From positions 1 to 64,000 of the forward strand of contig NZ_JUIV01000002.1 in the NCBI RefSeq assembly GCF_004151235.1: 64,000 nt of DNA. Direction: 5' to 3'. The translations under genes and the position numbers were made by a program. This DNA comes from Flavobacterium anhuiense (GTDB taxonomy: Bacteria > Bacteroidota > Bacteroidia > Flavobacteriales > Flavobacteriaceae). A model generated the notes under the pieces. The model was not told the DNA's origin, did no database searches, and saw nothing but the letters and a program-made list of their open reading frames with translations. Below are positions 42,663 to 51,769 of this stretch, piece after piece; position 1 is the stretch's first letter, and each line of letters starts with the position of its first letter.

Positions 42663-43094
42663 ATGAAAATTTCGATAGGAAACGACCACGCAGGACCAGA
42701 ATATAAAAAAGCAATTGTTGAAATGCTGAAAGCTAGAGGATATGAAGTAACTAACTACGGTACAGATACTGATGCTTCTGTAGATTATCCAGATTTTGGA
42801 CATCCAGTTGCCAATGATGTATCTGAAGGAAAAGCTGATTTTGGAATCGTAATCTGCGGAAGCGGAAACGGAATCGCGATGACTGTTAATAAACACCCGA
42901 AAGTAAGAGCTGGTTTATGCTGGACTAAAGAAATCGCGTATTTGACACGTTTACATAATGATGCCAATATTGTGAGTATTCCAGCGAGATTTACCTCTAT
43001 TCATCAAGCTGTTGAAATCGTTGAAACTTTTCTTGATACAGCGTTTGAAGGCGGCAGACACCAAAATAGAGTGAATAAAATTGCTTGCGCATAA
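42663..43094 (+). CDS. rpiB: ribose-5-phosphate isomerase B
   Basis: The 143-residue product matches RpiB/LacAB: MKISIGNDHAGPEYKKAIVEML (active-site DHAG), VDYPDFGHPVANDVSEGKADFGIVICGSGNGIAM (anion-binding GSGNG loop, catalytic Cys) and NDANIVSIPARF. It interconverts ribose-5-phosphate and ribulose-5-phosphate in the pentose phosphate pathway. It is monocistronic; a weak hairpin lies after it. Confidence 0.93.
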   Translation: MKISIGNDHAGPEYKKAIVEMLKARGYEVTNYGTDTDASVDYPDFGHPVANDVSEGKADFGIVICGSGNGIAMTVNKHPKVRAGLCWTKEIAYLTRLHNDANIVSIPARFTSIHQAVEIVETFLDTAFEGGRHQNRVNKIACA

Positions 43095-43142
43095 AAAGTC
43101 AAAAAAAATTCGGTGCTTCGCACCTATTCATAAACACACCGG

Positions 43143-43172
43143 GCCGATTTTTAATTTGCTCGGTTTTTTATT
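43143..43172 (+). terminator. weak hairpin after rpiB
   Basis: CCGA and TCGG arms around 43147-43165 precede a T-rich tract. A small GGTGCTTCGCACC hairpin lies just before it. Confidence 0.4.
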
Positions 43173-43233
43173 TTAAGTATTTATTATTCAGTATTTTAAA
43201 ATGTAATTTTTGAGTTATCAACAATGTTAATAT

Positions 43234-43503
43234 CTACTTTTTATAATTTATATAAGCAAGTATAAGAGCCACTTGAATTAGTAAAATCACGGCAAACTTC
43301 ACAATAAAAGAAGTTTTACTCGTTTTATGTCTAAATAATAACATCGCTGTTAATAACCCTGGCGATCCACCAGTTAAAGCCATGAGAAACAAGGTTTTTT
43401 CTGGAACACGTCGGTTATTTTTTCGGGCTTGAGATTTGTCATATCCCGCGAAAATAAAAACGAGAATGTTTATAAATAAAAAATATAGTAATAAAACTTC
43501 CAT
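43234..43503 (-). CDS. DUF1294 small membrane protein
   Basis: The 89-residue product shows the DUF1294 motif set: a first membrane helix, YDKSQARKNNRRVPEKTLFLMALTGGSPGLLTAMLLFRHKTSK (about 20-62), then a final helix. The K/R-rich VPEK-x-L-x-x-L-x-x-x-GG-x-x-G block defines the family. The function is unknown. A -7 element lies at 43521-43528. Confidence 0.85.
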   Translation of the reverse strand: MEVLLLYFLFINILVFIFAGYDKSQARKNNRRVPEKTLFLMALTGGSPGLLTAMLLFRHKTSKTSFIVKFAVILLIQVALILAYINYKK

Positions 43504-43520
43504 TAGCTTAAAATTAAAAA

Positions 43521-43528
43521 CAAAGATA
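43521..43528 (-). promoter_or_regulatory. TAnnTTTG -7 element for the DUF1294 gene
   Basis: The minus strand reads TATCTTTG, 17 nt upstream of the ATG at 43503. Confidence 0.6.
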
Positions 43529-43619
43529 TTATTTTAGCCGAATGATTTACTATTTTGCAGAAACGCTTTAACAAGTAAATTATATCATTTTTAAGTAAGA
43601 AAATCATTTCATTAAAAGT

Positions 43620-45743
43620 ATGACTAATATTCAATTTATTGCCAAGTCTGTTCAGGCACCCGCAGTCAGTATTCAAAACACAGTTAAATTATTAGAAGAA
43701 GACTGTACGATTCCGTTTATTTCGCGTTACCGAAAAGACGCAACCGGAAATCTTGATGAAACTGTAATTGAGCAGATTGCAAAACTTCAAAAAGATTATG
43801 ATACACTTATAAAACGTAAAGAAGCCGTTTTAAAATCTATTGAAGAGCAAAAAGCACTTACGCCAGATTTGAAGAAAAAAATTGAAGACAGTTTTGATTT
43901 ACAAGAAATAGAGGATTTTTACCTTCCATATAAAAAGAAGAAAAAAACAAAAGCTGATGTGGCGCGCGAATTTGGTCTTGAACCTTTGGCAAAATTAATA
44001 ATGTCTGAAAGTGACGTTGATTTTGATTTTATTTCGACGCAATATTTGAATGAAAATGTTATTAATGAAGAAGCTGCTATTCAAGGTGCAAGAGATATTG
44101 TTGCTGAATGGATTAATGAAAATATTTATGTTCGTAAACAGCTTCGTAGATTGTTTCAGCGAAAAGCAACCATTGCCACAAAAGTGGTTAAAAAGAAAGC
44201 TGAAGAAGAAGGCGCACAAAAATTCAACCAGTATTTTGATTGGGAAGAACCTTTGACAAAAGCGCCAGCACATCGTTTATTGGCAATGTTACGTGCAGAA
44301 AACGAAGGCTTTATCAAAATGAAAATTGATGTTGATATTGATGATGCATATGATGTTATTGACGAAATCATTATTAAAAAACAAAATAATTCAACTTCGC
44401 ATTTACAGCTGGCAATTGAAGATAGTTATAAACGTTTACTGAATCCGGCAATTGGAAATGAAACCTTGCAAGAAGCAAAAGCCAAGGCAGATGCGAATTC
44501 AATTCAGGTTTTTGCTAACAATTTAGGTCAGTTATTATTGGCTCCGCCGTTGGGAGAAAAACGTATTTTGGCAATCGATCCTGGATTTAGAAGCGGTTGT
44601 AAAGTCGTTTGTCTAGACGAAAAAGGGGATTTATTATACAATGAAACGATTTATCCGCACGCGCCTCAAAACGAGGAATCAATGGCGATAAAAAAAATCC
44701 GTTCGATGGTAAACGCATATCAGATTGATGCAATTTCTATTGGAAACGGAACAGCTTCTCGCGAAACTGAATTTTTCATCAAAAAAATCGCGTTTGACAA
44801 ACCAGTTCAGGTTTTTGTGGTTTCTGAGGCAGGAGCTTCGGTATATTCTGCTTCAAAAATTGCGAGAGAAGAATTTCCTAATTATGATGTAACGGTTCGT
44901 GGTTCGGTTTCTATCGGGCGACGCCTTTCAGATCCGTTGGCCGAATTGGTAAAAATCGATCCGAAAGCTATTGGAGTAGGGCAGTATCAGCATGATGTTG
45001 ATCAGACGAAACTTAAAGAAGAATTAGATAGCACGGTTATTCGTTGCGTAAACTCGGTTGGAATCAATATCAACACAGCAAGTAAACATTTGCTAAGTTA
45101 TGTGAGTGGAATCGGGGAGAAGCTAGCCGAAAATATTGTACAATATCGTTCTGAAAACGGACCTTTTGAAGATAGAAAACAGCTGAAAAAAGTGCCTCGT
45201 TTAGGAGACAAAGCATATCAGCAAGGAGCAGCGTTTATTAGAATTACAAATGCTAAAAATCCGTTGGACAATTCGGCGGTGCATCCAGAGGCTTATCCGG
45301 TTGTTGAAAAGATGGCAAAGGATTTGAATATTTCATTGAATGAATTAATTGCAAATAAAGAGAAAACAGCGCTTATTAAGCCCGAAAAGTATGTTACACC
45401 TGAAATTGGCTTATTGACGCTGAAAGACATCATAAAAGAGCTTGAAAAGCCAGGATTGGATCCAAGAAAGTCGGCTAAGGTTTTTGAGTTTGATGCCAAC
45501 GTAAAATCAATCAAAGATTTGAAAACTGGGATGATATTACCAGGGATTGTTAATAACATCACTAACTTCGGTTGTTTTGTTGACATCGGAATCAAAGAAA
45601 GCGGTTTAGTTCACATTTCTCAGTTAAAAGCTGGTTTTGTAAGCGATGTAAACGAAGTGGTAAAATTGCATCAGCATGTTGATGTTAAAGTTACTGAAGT
45701 TGATGAAGATAGAAAGAGAATTCAGCTAACGATGGTTTTATAA
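43620..45743 (+). CDS. tex: Tex family transcription accessory / RNA-binding protein
   Basis: This 707-residue protein has the Tex layout. Its N-terminal helical part contains CTIPFISRYRKDATGNLDE. A YqgF/RNase H-like domain (ILAIDPGFRSGCKVVCLDEKGDLLYNETIYPH, about 318-350), a helix-hairpin-helix (NINTASKHLLSYVSGIGEKLAENIVQYR) and a C-terminal S1 domain (GMILPGIVNNITNFGCFVDIGIKESGLVHISQL, from about 638) follow. It binds nucleic acid and affects transcription; the exact role is not settled. It is monocistronic with a terminator after it. Confidence 0.93.
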   Translation: MTNIQFIAKSVQAPAVSIQNTVKLLEEDCTIPFISRYRKDATGNLDETVIEQIAKLQKDYDTLIKRKEAVLKSIEEQKALTPDLKKKIEDSFDLQEIEDFYLPYKKKKKTKADVAREFGLEPLAKLIMSESDVDFDFISTQYLNENVINEEAAIQGARDIVAEWINENIYVRKQLRRLFQRKATIATKVVKKKAEEEGAQKFNQYFDWEEPLTKAPAHRLLAMLRAENEGFIKMKIDVDIDDAYDVIDEIIIKKQNNSTSHLQLAIEDSYKRLLNPAIGNETLQEAKAKADANSIQVFANNLGQLLLAPPLGEKRILAIDPGFRSGCKVVCLDEKGDLLYNETIYPHAPQNEESMAIKKIRSMVNAYQIDAISIGNGTASRETEFFIKKIAFDKPVQVFVVSEAGASVYSASKIAREEFPNYDVTVRGSVSIGRRLSDPLAELVKIDPKAIGVGQYQHDVDQTKLKEELDSTVIRCVNSVGININTASKHLLSYVSGIGEKLAENIVQYRSENGPFEDRKQLKKVPRLGDKAYQQGAAFIRITNAKNPLDNSAVHPEAYPVVEKMAKDLNISLNELIANKEKTALIKPEKYVTPEIGLLTLKDIIKELEKPGLDPRKSAKVFEFDANVKSIKDLKTGMILPGIVNNITNFGCFVDIGIKESGLVHISQLKAGFVSDVNEVVKLHQHVDVKVTEVDEDRKRIQLTMVL

Positions 45744-45793
45744 AATTCCAATTTTTAAATTCTAAATTCCAAAATAGGAATAATTAAATAAAA

Positions 45794-45827
45794 AAAATCC
45801 CAGACTACAATTGTAATCTGGGATTTT
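45794..45827. terminator. bidirectional terminator between tex and tatA
   Basis: AAAATCCCAGA and TCTGGGATTTT arms lie between convergent genes. Confidence 0.88.
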
Positions 45828-45842
45828 AATTTTTCGAATTTC

Positions 45843-46022
45843 TTATTTTGTTTCTTCTTCTTGTTTTTTAGAAGCAGCAGGTTGATCGTCTTTAGCAGCG
45901 TTTTTAAATTCCTTAATTCCACTTCCTAAACCTTTCATTAATTCTGGAATTTTTTTACCTCCAAAAAGTAATATCACAATACCTACGATAACAAGGATTT
46001 CTGTAAGACCTAATCTTCCCAT
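45843..46022 (-). CDS. tatA: twin-arginine translocase subunit TatA/E
   Basis: This is a 59-residue protein ([20 protein letters not shown], then [22 protein letters not shown]). The single N-terminal membrane helix, the short FGGKKIPEL hinge and the amphipathic helix with a charged tail are the TatA signature. It forms the folded-protein-conducting part of the Tat system in the inner membrane. tatC is not in the window. Promoter element at 46071-46078. Confidence 0.93.
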   Translation of the reverse strand: MGRLGLTEILVIVGIVILLFGGKKIPELMKGLGSGIKEFKNAAKDDQPAASKKQEEETK

Positions 46023-46070
46023 GACTAATATATTTAATGCCGAAGCAAATTATTTTTCTTAATTATTACG

Positions 46071-46078
46071 CAAAGGTA
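46071..46078 (-). promoter_or_regulatory. TAnnTTTG -7 element for tatA
   Basis: The minus strand reads TACCTTTG, 48 nt upstream of the tatA ATG. Confidence 0.6.
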
Positions 46079-46209
46079 TATAGAAATATACGAAATAGAA
46101 GTATTTTTAGTTTAAAATATTTGCATTAGACCGCGTTAAATATTTTATAAAATCGTAAATTATAGCTCTTCAAGTAATTTTTCGAACAAATATCATGATG
46201 ATTAATTAC

Positions 46210-46217
46210 TATATTTG
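46210..46217 (+). promoter_or_regulatory. TAnnTTTG -7 element for the gene at 46236
   Basis: TATATTTG, 18 nt before ATG 46236. Confidence 0.6.
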
Positions 46218-46235
46218 CTAGCATAAAGAAGGATA

Positions 46236-46742
46236 ATGACTAAAAAAAAGAAAAGAAATTTTAGAAAAAAACTGTTCATTAAAAACCGATTAGTAATTTT
46301 AAATGAAGACACTTTTGAAGAGATATTTTCTTTTAGGCTTACTTTAATGAATGTTTTTGTAACGTTTACTTTAGGCGGAATATTTCTAATTTTAGTTACT
46401 ACTTTTATCATTGCTTTTACACCGCTTCGCGAATTTATTCCTGGATATTCTTCTACAGAATTGAAACGAAATGCCACTAGACTGGCCATTAAATCAGATT
46501 CTTTAGAAACAGCTCTACAACAAAATGAAGCCTATATAAAAGGGATTCAGAAAGTTTTAAAGGGCGAACTAGAATATTCAAAATTTAATAAAGATTCTAT
46601 CTTAGCAGAATCGGTTGAAGATGCTTCTGATTTAAACATGAAAGCATCTGAGGCTGAAATAAAACTGAGAGAAGAGGTAGCCGAAACAGAAAAAGAACTG
46701 AAGACCAAATCTCAAGACAAAAAGAAAAGTGATAAAAAATAA
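46236..46742 (+). CDS. single-span membrane coiled-coil protein (truncated M23-peptidase-like N-terminus)
   Basis: This 168-residue product opens with a very basic MTKKKKRNFRKKLFIKNRLVIL. It then has one strong membrane helix (about 37-62, NVFVTFTLGGIFLILVTTFIIAF) and a charged coiled-coil tail. The N-terminus resembles the membrane part of flavobacterial M23 peptidase-like proteins (RLTLMNVF...REFIPGYSS), but the protein ends with no peptidase domain. It could be an inner-membrane scaffold. Its stop lies 11 bp before the GH3-like gene, so they probably form an operon. Confidence 0.7.
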   Translation: MTKKKKRNFRKKLFIKNRLVILNEDTFEEIFSFRLTLMNVFVTFTLGGIFLILVTTFIIAFTPLREFIPGYSSTELKRNATRLAIKSDSLETALQQNEAYIKGIQKVLKGELEYSKFNKDSILAESVEDASDLNMKASEAEIKLREEVAETEKELKTKSQDKKKSDKK

Positions 46743-46753
46743 TACCACTGAAA

Positions 46754-48241
46754 ATGTCAATTAAGTCAATTGCGGCGAAAATATTTGCCCGAAAAATATA
46801 TAAACAAACGCTTAAATGGGCGAACAAACCAGTCCAAACACAGCAAGAGATTTTTAAAAGTCTGATTGAAAATGCACAAAACACCGAATTTGGAAAAGAT
46901 CATCATTTTAACCAGATAAAAACTTTTGAAGATTTTCAGAAACGAGTTCCAGTAAGGGATTACGAAGATTTAAAACCATATGTTGAAAAGGTAGTAAAAG
47001 GCGAGGCAGATATTTTATGGAAAGGAAAACCATTATATTTTGCCAAAACTTCGGGAACAACTTCTGGAGCAAAATTTATTCCGCTTACCAAAGAATCAAT
47101 GCCTTATCATATAGAAGCGGCCAGAAATGCCATTCTACATTATATTAACGAAACGGGAAAAGCCGATTTTGTTGACGGGAAAATGATCTTTTTGCAAGGA
47201 AGTCCAATTCTAACGGAGAAATACGGAATTAAATTTGGGAGACTTTCTGGAATTGTAGCGCATTTTGTTCCTAAATACCTCCAGAAAAACAGAATGCCAT
47301 CTTGGGAAACCAATTGTATAGAAGATTGGGAAACCAAAGTAGATGCTATTGTAGACGAGACTATAAAAGAAGATATGTCGGTTATTTCTGGAATTCCGTC
47401 TTGGGTACAGATGTATTTTGAGCGTTTACAGCAAAAAAGCGGTGGAAAAAAGATTAGCGAAATATTCAAAAACTTTAATCTATTCATCTACGGAGGCGTA
47501 AATTATGAGCCTTATCGCGCCAAGTTTGAGCAGATGATTGGCAAAAAGGTAGATAGCATCGAATTGTTTCCTGCTTCTGAAGGATTTTTTGCCTACCAAG
47601 ATTCGCAGAAAGAAAAAGGAATGTTGCTACTTTTGAATTCGGGAATTTTCTATGAGTTTATAAAGGCTGATGAATTTTTTAGTGAAAACCCGAAAGGATA
47701 TACAATTGGTGAAGTTGAAATAGGAGTAAACTACGTTTTGATTATTTCTACTAATGCTGGACTTTGGCGCTATAATATTGGTGATACAGTTCAATTCACC
47801 TCTTTGGCTCCATATCGTGTTATAGTTTCTGGACGTATCAAACATTATATTTCGGCTTTCGGCGAACATGTAATTGCTAATGAAGTCGAAAATGCAATGA
47901 AAGAGGCTGTAAATGCAACAAATATTGTAATAAACGAGTTTACAGTAGCACCGCAAATTACGCCTGCAAGCGGTTTACCGTATCATGAGTGGCTAATTGA
48001 GTTTGAAAAAGAACCTGAAAATATGGAAGCTTTTGCCGAAACGATCGATAATTCAATGCGTAAACAGAATATTTATTACGATGATTTAATTACTGGAAAT
48101 GTTTTAAGAAAAGTAGTCATTACAAAGATTTCTAAAAACGGATTTCAAGATTACATGAAATCGCAAGGAAAACTGGGCGGACAGAATAAAATTCCGAGAT
48201 TATCAAATAATAGGGATATTGCGGATAATCTTATAAAATAA
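46754..48241 (+). CDS. GH3 auxin-responsive promoter family protein (acyl-adenylating superfamily)
   Basis: The 495-residue product shows the GH3 pattern. LYFAKTSGTTSGAKFIPLTKESMPYH (about 93-118) is the phosphate-binding loop, then the FIYGGVNYEPYRAKFEQMIG segment, LFPASEGFFAYQD and LWRYNIGDTVQFTSLAPYRVIVSGRIKHYISAFGEHV (adenylate-forming motifs). GH3 enzymes conjugate acyl groups to amino acids or amines through an AMP intermediate. Bacterial members are common in Bacteroidota and their substrates are unknown. It follows the coiled-coil membrane gene closely. Confidence 0.9.
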   Translation: MSIKSIAAKIFARKIYKQTLKWANKPVQTQQEIFKSLIENAQNTEFGKDHHFNQIKTFEDFQKRVPVRDYEDLKPYVEKVVKGEADILWKGKPLYFAKTSGTTSGAKFIPLTKESMPYHIEAARNAILHYINETGKADFVDGKMIFLQGSPILTEKYGIKFGRLSGIVAHFVPKYLQKNRMPSWETNCIEDWETKVDAIVDETIKEDMSVISGIPSWVQMYFERLQQKSGGKKISEIFKNFNLFIYGGVNYEPYRAKFEQMIGKKVDSIELFPASEGFFAYQDSQKEKGMLLLLNSGIFYEFIKADEFFSENPKGYTIGEVEIGVNYVLIISTNAGLWRYNIGDTVQFTSLAPYRVIVSGRIKHYISAFGEHVIANEVENAMKEAVNATNIVINEFTVAPQITPASGLPYHEWLIEFEKEPENMEAFAETIDNSMRKQNIYYDDLITGNVLRKVVITKISKNGFQDYMKSQGKLGGQNKIPRLSNNRDIADNLIK

Positions 48242-48310
48242 AATAATATTTCCAAGATTAAGCAGTTATTTATTCAGATGAATTAGAATGGATAAGTAAA
48301 TGAAAATTAA

Positions 48311-48880
48311 ATGAGTCAAGGAAAGTTTCAAAATAAATATCGTATTTCTTCAATTAGAGCTTAATGGTGGGATTATGGTTGGAATGGAGCCTATTTTATA
48401 ACAATTTGTACACAAAACAGAGAACATTATTTTGGAGAAATTCAAAATGATAAAATGGTTTTATCAGAGGTTGGTATTATTGCCGATATATTGTGGCATC
48501 AAATACCCATACACCATAAAAATGTCGAATTGGGTGATTTTGTGGTCATGCCAAATCATATTCATGGAATTTTGATTATCGATAAAAAATTGAATAATGC
48601 GAATATTGTAGAGACAGGGCATGCCCTGTCTCTATCGGAAAAACCTGGATCGCAACGTTTTCAAAACATTGGAAAAAACACCATTTCCTCAATTGTTGGA
48701 TCATATAAATCTGCTGTAACAAAACACGCAAATAGATTAGGATACACGTATCAATGGCAAAAATTATTTTATGACAATATCATTAGAGACAATAATCAAT
48801 ATCAAAGAATTTCTGATTACATTGTTTCAAATCCAGAAAATTGGGCAAAGGATAAATTTAAAACAGATGGTAAATCCTAA
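48311..48880 (+). pseudogene. REP-associated tyrosine transposase (RayT/Y1_Tnp) with an in-frame stop
   Basis: Reading from ATG 48311 gives MSQGKFQNKYRISSIRA, then TAA at 48362-48364. The frame then continues as WWDYGWNGAYFITICTQNREHYFGEIQND to the end. The catalytic HUH-like motif is present (VVMPNHIHGILII, about residue 80), as are the helix with KSAVTKHANRL and the C-terminal QWQKLFYDNIIRDNNQYQRISDYIVSNP. The stop probably replaces a CAA or AAA codon; readthrough would restore the whole protein. A 26-bp palindrome lies inside the gene. Such transposases mobilise REP-like palindromes. Confidence 0.85.
48609..48634. repeat. 26-bp perfect palindrome inside the RayT gene
   Basis: The left half TAGAGACAGGGCA is followed by its exact reverse complement. 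It is translated in frame as ETGHALSL. The placement in the variable segment between the HUH motif and the Tyr helix suggests a REP element inserted in frame. Confidence 0.85.
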
Positions 48881-49013
48881 TTTGAAATAAACGTTATAAT
48901 TAAATCACATTTTTAGTTTTCGATTGAAATAATATTAATATTTCCTACTTTCGTTTATCGAAATATTCACATCTTCTTTAAAAACGAAGATGATTTTTAA
49001 AATAGAAAAAAAC

Positions 49014-50693
49014 ATGAAAGAAACTAAACATATATCAAGATCTAGAGCACAGGAATCTTCTGCGGCTATAGAAAAAATGTACATTACAATGCGCCATTTA
49101 TTCAACCGTGGTTTTTACAAACCAATGGGAGTTTCTGGCGACAGCTTACGCGAATCATTATTGGCTTTGCGTCCAGAAATTTATGGAAATATCGCCGAAG
49201 AAAAAGTAGAATTAAACGGACTTTTATACGTTATAGAACGTCTTCCAATCGGAATTGAACAGTGCCGTTTTATTAATTTAACTTCAGACGAAGGATATTC
49301 TAAATCGCATTTTCAGCCAATTGTTCCTCCTAAAAGAAGAAGAAACTGCTACAGAATCGACGAAGAGCAAATGAACGTTGAGATTACTCGCGGACGTTCT
49401 GACATTTATGATATCCTGACACATTTGACTTTCATTTTCATCGAATCTCATAAAATTAAAAATAGGGTTTTAATAGACGATGGAGGAGAAGTTTCGCGTG
49501 ATTGGCAGAAATTAGAGCAAGCCGTTATGCAGACTAAAAAGCTTTCTCAAGTTGAAAAAGAAAAAGCAATTTCGCATGTTGCCAATATTTTAGCGAGAAC
49601 TTTTGAGGAAGTTTTGGATATTTACGATGCTTTTGGTTCAGAAAATGCACCAGACCGTTTCTTGCACGTAATTTATTGGTTAGGAAAACTTGCGATTGAA
49701 GAAATTGTTGAAAACAACAAACGTACAATTACTTTTAGCCCTGTTTTGCGTGAAAGACTTGGACACCATATTCACGGAGAAATCTGGGCAACAAACATTA
49801 AAGAAGTTTTAAAAGCAAACGACTTGTTGAAAAGACCAATTCACGTAATTAGTGCAAATATGCACAGTGTGATGAATTCGATTTTTGCAACGCCATTGCT
49901 AAAAACAAAATATAAAGGAAAAACAGATTTCTTTATTTATGAAGAATTAAGCGGTTCGGGTTCAAAAGAAATTAGATCTCAGGTTGAAGATCTAGCTTTA
50001 AAAAATGGAATGATTTCGCTGCCAGATTGTTCAGGGACTAATATTGATGTTCAGATTTTTGATACAGCTAAAATTGACTGGTCAAAAACAGCTTTCTCGC
50101 ATGCTAATGTAGGCGAAGAAAAACCAGTTATAATAGTAATGGATTATGCTTTTGGAGAGCAGGCTTACGAAACTATTGATGAGCTTTTGAAACCATTCAA
50201 AAAAGAAACTCTACTAAATGTAAAATCGGTTTCTATAATGGGTAAAGCTGGAATTCTGGAAGGCGGAAAAGGAGATATCATGATTCCGACCGCACATATC
50301 AACGAAGGAACGGCTGATAATTATTTCTTTGAAAACGAATTAACAGGTGCAATGTTTGAAGGAAACGATATAGACATTTATGAAGGTGCGATGGTTACTG
50401 TTCTTGGAACTTCATTGCAAAATAGAGATTTATTAAAATTCTTCCACGAATCGACTTGGGGAGTAATTGGTCTTGAAATGGAAGGATCTTATTACCAAAA
50501 AGCGATTCAGTCGGCATCAAAAATTAGAAAAAGCGTACCGCATGATATCAAAGTTCGTTATGCTTATTATGCTTCAGATAATCCTCTGGAAACAGGAAGC
50601 ACACTAGCTTCTGGTGGATTGGGAACCACTGGCGTAAAACCGACCTATTTGATTACCATTAAGATTTTAGAGCAGATTTTCAACATAAAATAA
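49014..50693 (+). CDS. large conserved protein of unknown function (DUF6909-like), C-terminus resembles nucleoside phosphorylases
   Basis: From Met 49014 (MKETKHISRSRAQESSAAIEKMYITMRHLF) the product is 559 residues; an in-frame ATG 24 bp upstream is less likely. The N-terminal half is helical. The second half has SIMGKAGILEGGKGDIMIPTAHINEGTADNYFFEN and TWGVIGLEMEGSYYQKA, which resemble the purine phosphorylase fold with its M-E-G/S helix. No signal peptide is visible, so it is probably cytosolic. It directly precedes a Wzz-like gene (6 bp gap), which may tie it to the polysaccharide cluster. Confidence 0.75.
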   Translation: MKETKHISRSRAQESSAAIEKMYITMRHLFNRGFYKPMGVSGDSLRESLLALRPEIYGNIAEEKVELNGLLYVIERLPIGIEQCRFINLTSDEGYSKSHFQPIVPPKRRRNCYRIDEEQMNVEITRGRSDIYDILTHLTFIFIESHKIKNRVLIDDGGEVSRDWQKLEQAVMQTKKLSQVEKEKAISHVANILARTFEEVLDIYDAFGSENAPDRFLHVIYWLGKLAIEEIVENNKRTITFSPVLRERLGHHIHGEIWATNIKEVLKANDLLKRPIHVISANMHSVMNSIFATPLLKTKYKGKTDFFIYEELSGSGSKEIRSQVEDLALKNGMISLPDCSGTNIDVQIFDTAKIDWSKTAFSHANVGEEKPVIIVMDYAFGEQAYETIDELLKPFKKETLLNVKSVSIMGKAGILEGGKGDIMIPTAHINEGTADNYFFENELTGAMFEGNDIDIYEGAMVTVLGTSLQNRDLLKFFHESTWGVIGLEMEGSYYQKAIQSASKIRKSVPHDIKVRYAYYASDNPLETGSTLASGGLGTTGVKPTYLITIKILEQIFNIK

Positions 50694-50699
50694 TCATAA

Positions 50700-51680
50700 A
50701 TGAGTACAAAAGTACCGCAGGATAATTCAGATCAAGAGATTGATATTTTTCAGGTTTCAAAAAGTATTGGCAACTTTTTCGATAGGATCAATGCCAAGAT
50801 TTTTCGATTAATTCAATTTTTTATTAGCAATTGGGTTATCGTTTTGGTTATCGTTTTGGTTGGATTTAGTTTGGGACTACTTTTAGACATAACTCAAAAA
50901 AGGTACAAACAAGAAATTATTGTTGCACCAAATTTTGACAGTACAGATTATTTGTATGCAAAAATTGATTTAATTTACTCTAAGATTAAAGAAGATGATA
51001 CGCTTTTTTTAAAAAATACAGTTGGTATTCAAGATCCTAAAAGCCTTAAATCTATTACTATTAAGCCTATATCAGATGTTTATAGACTGATTGAAAATAG
51101 GCCTGAGAATTTTGAATTGATTAAATTGATGGCTGATAATGGAGATATAAAAAAAATTATTGAGGATAATCTAACAAGTAAAAATTATAGATATCATAGA
51201 ATTTCGATTGTTACAAATGAATTGGCAGATACTAAAAAAATAACTGATCCGCTTTTGGATTTTTTGAATAAAACAGAATTCTACAAAAAAATCCAAGAAG
51301 TAAAAATAGCAAATGCTAAAGAAAAAATAATTAAGAATGAAGCTACTATATCTCAGATTGATGGTGTCTTAAAAGGATTTTCTGCTAATGCAAATAATTC
51401 CCAAAAAAGCAGCAGTTTAGTCTATTATAATGAAAATACCCAACTTAATGATGTTATAAAAACAAAAGGTGATTTAGTTAATGAACAAGGGGGCCATAGA
51501 CTTGAATTAATAGGGTATGATAAAATTATTAAAGATATTAGTACAACATTAAATATTGAGAAAAAAGGGGTCTTTTATGGACACAAAAAACTGATATTCC
51601 CATTCCTATTTGTTTTTCTTTACATTATGCTGCAGTTTTTTAAAGCTTTTTACAGAAAACAAAAACTATTAAGCACATAA
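50700..51680 (+). CDS. Wzz-like polysaccharide co-polymerase
   Basis: This 326-residue protein has two membrane helices, at about 36-66 (LIQFFISNWVIVLVIVLVGFSLGLLLDI) and 295-317, with an extracytoplasmic domain in between. The KRYKQEIIVAPNFDSTDYLYAKIDLIYSKI segment and a helical stretch before the second helix fit the Wzz/PCP fold that sets polysaccharide chain length. It starts the polymer cluster. The tyrosine-kinase C-terminal domain is absent. Confidence 0.75.
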   Translation: MSTKVPQDNSDQEIDIFQVSKSIGNFFDRINAKIFRLIQFFISNWVIVLVIVLVGFSLGLLLDITQKRYKQEIIVAPNFDSTDYLYAKIDLIYSKIKEDDTLFLKNTVGIQDPKSLKSITIKPISDVYRLIENRPENFELIKLMADNGDIKKIIEDNLTSKNYRYHRISIVTNELADTKKITDPLLDFLNKTEFYKKIQEVKIANAKEKIIKNEATISQIDGVLKGFSANANNSQKSSSLVYYNENTQLNDVIKTKGDLVNEQGGHRLELIGYDKIIKDISTTLNIEKKGVFYGHKKLIFPFLFVFLYIMLQFFKAFYRKQKLLST

Positions 51681-51769
51681 AAAAAAGATGTTTAAAAAAT
51701 ATAACAACAGTATTGTTGATATGAAGATTTTTTTAAAGTTAAAAAACTAAATTAGCCCAAAAATTTAAA

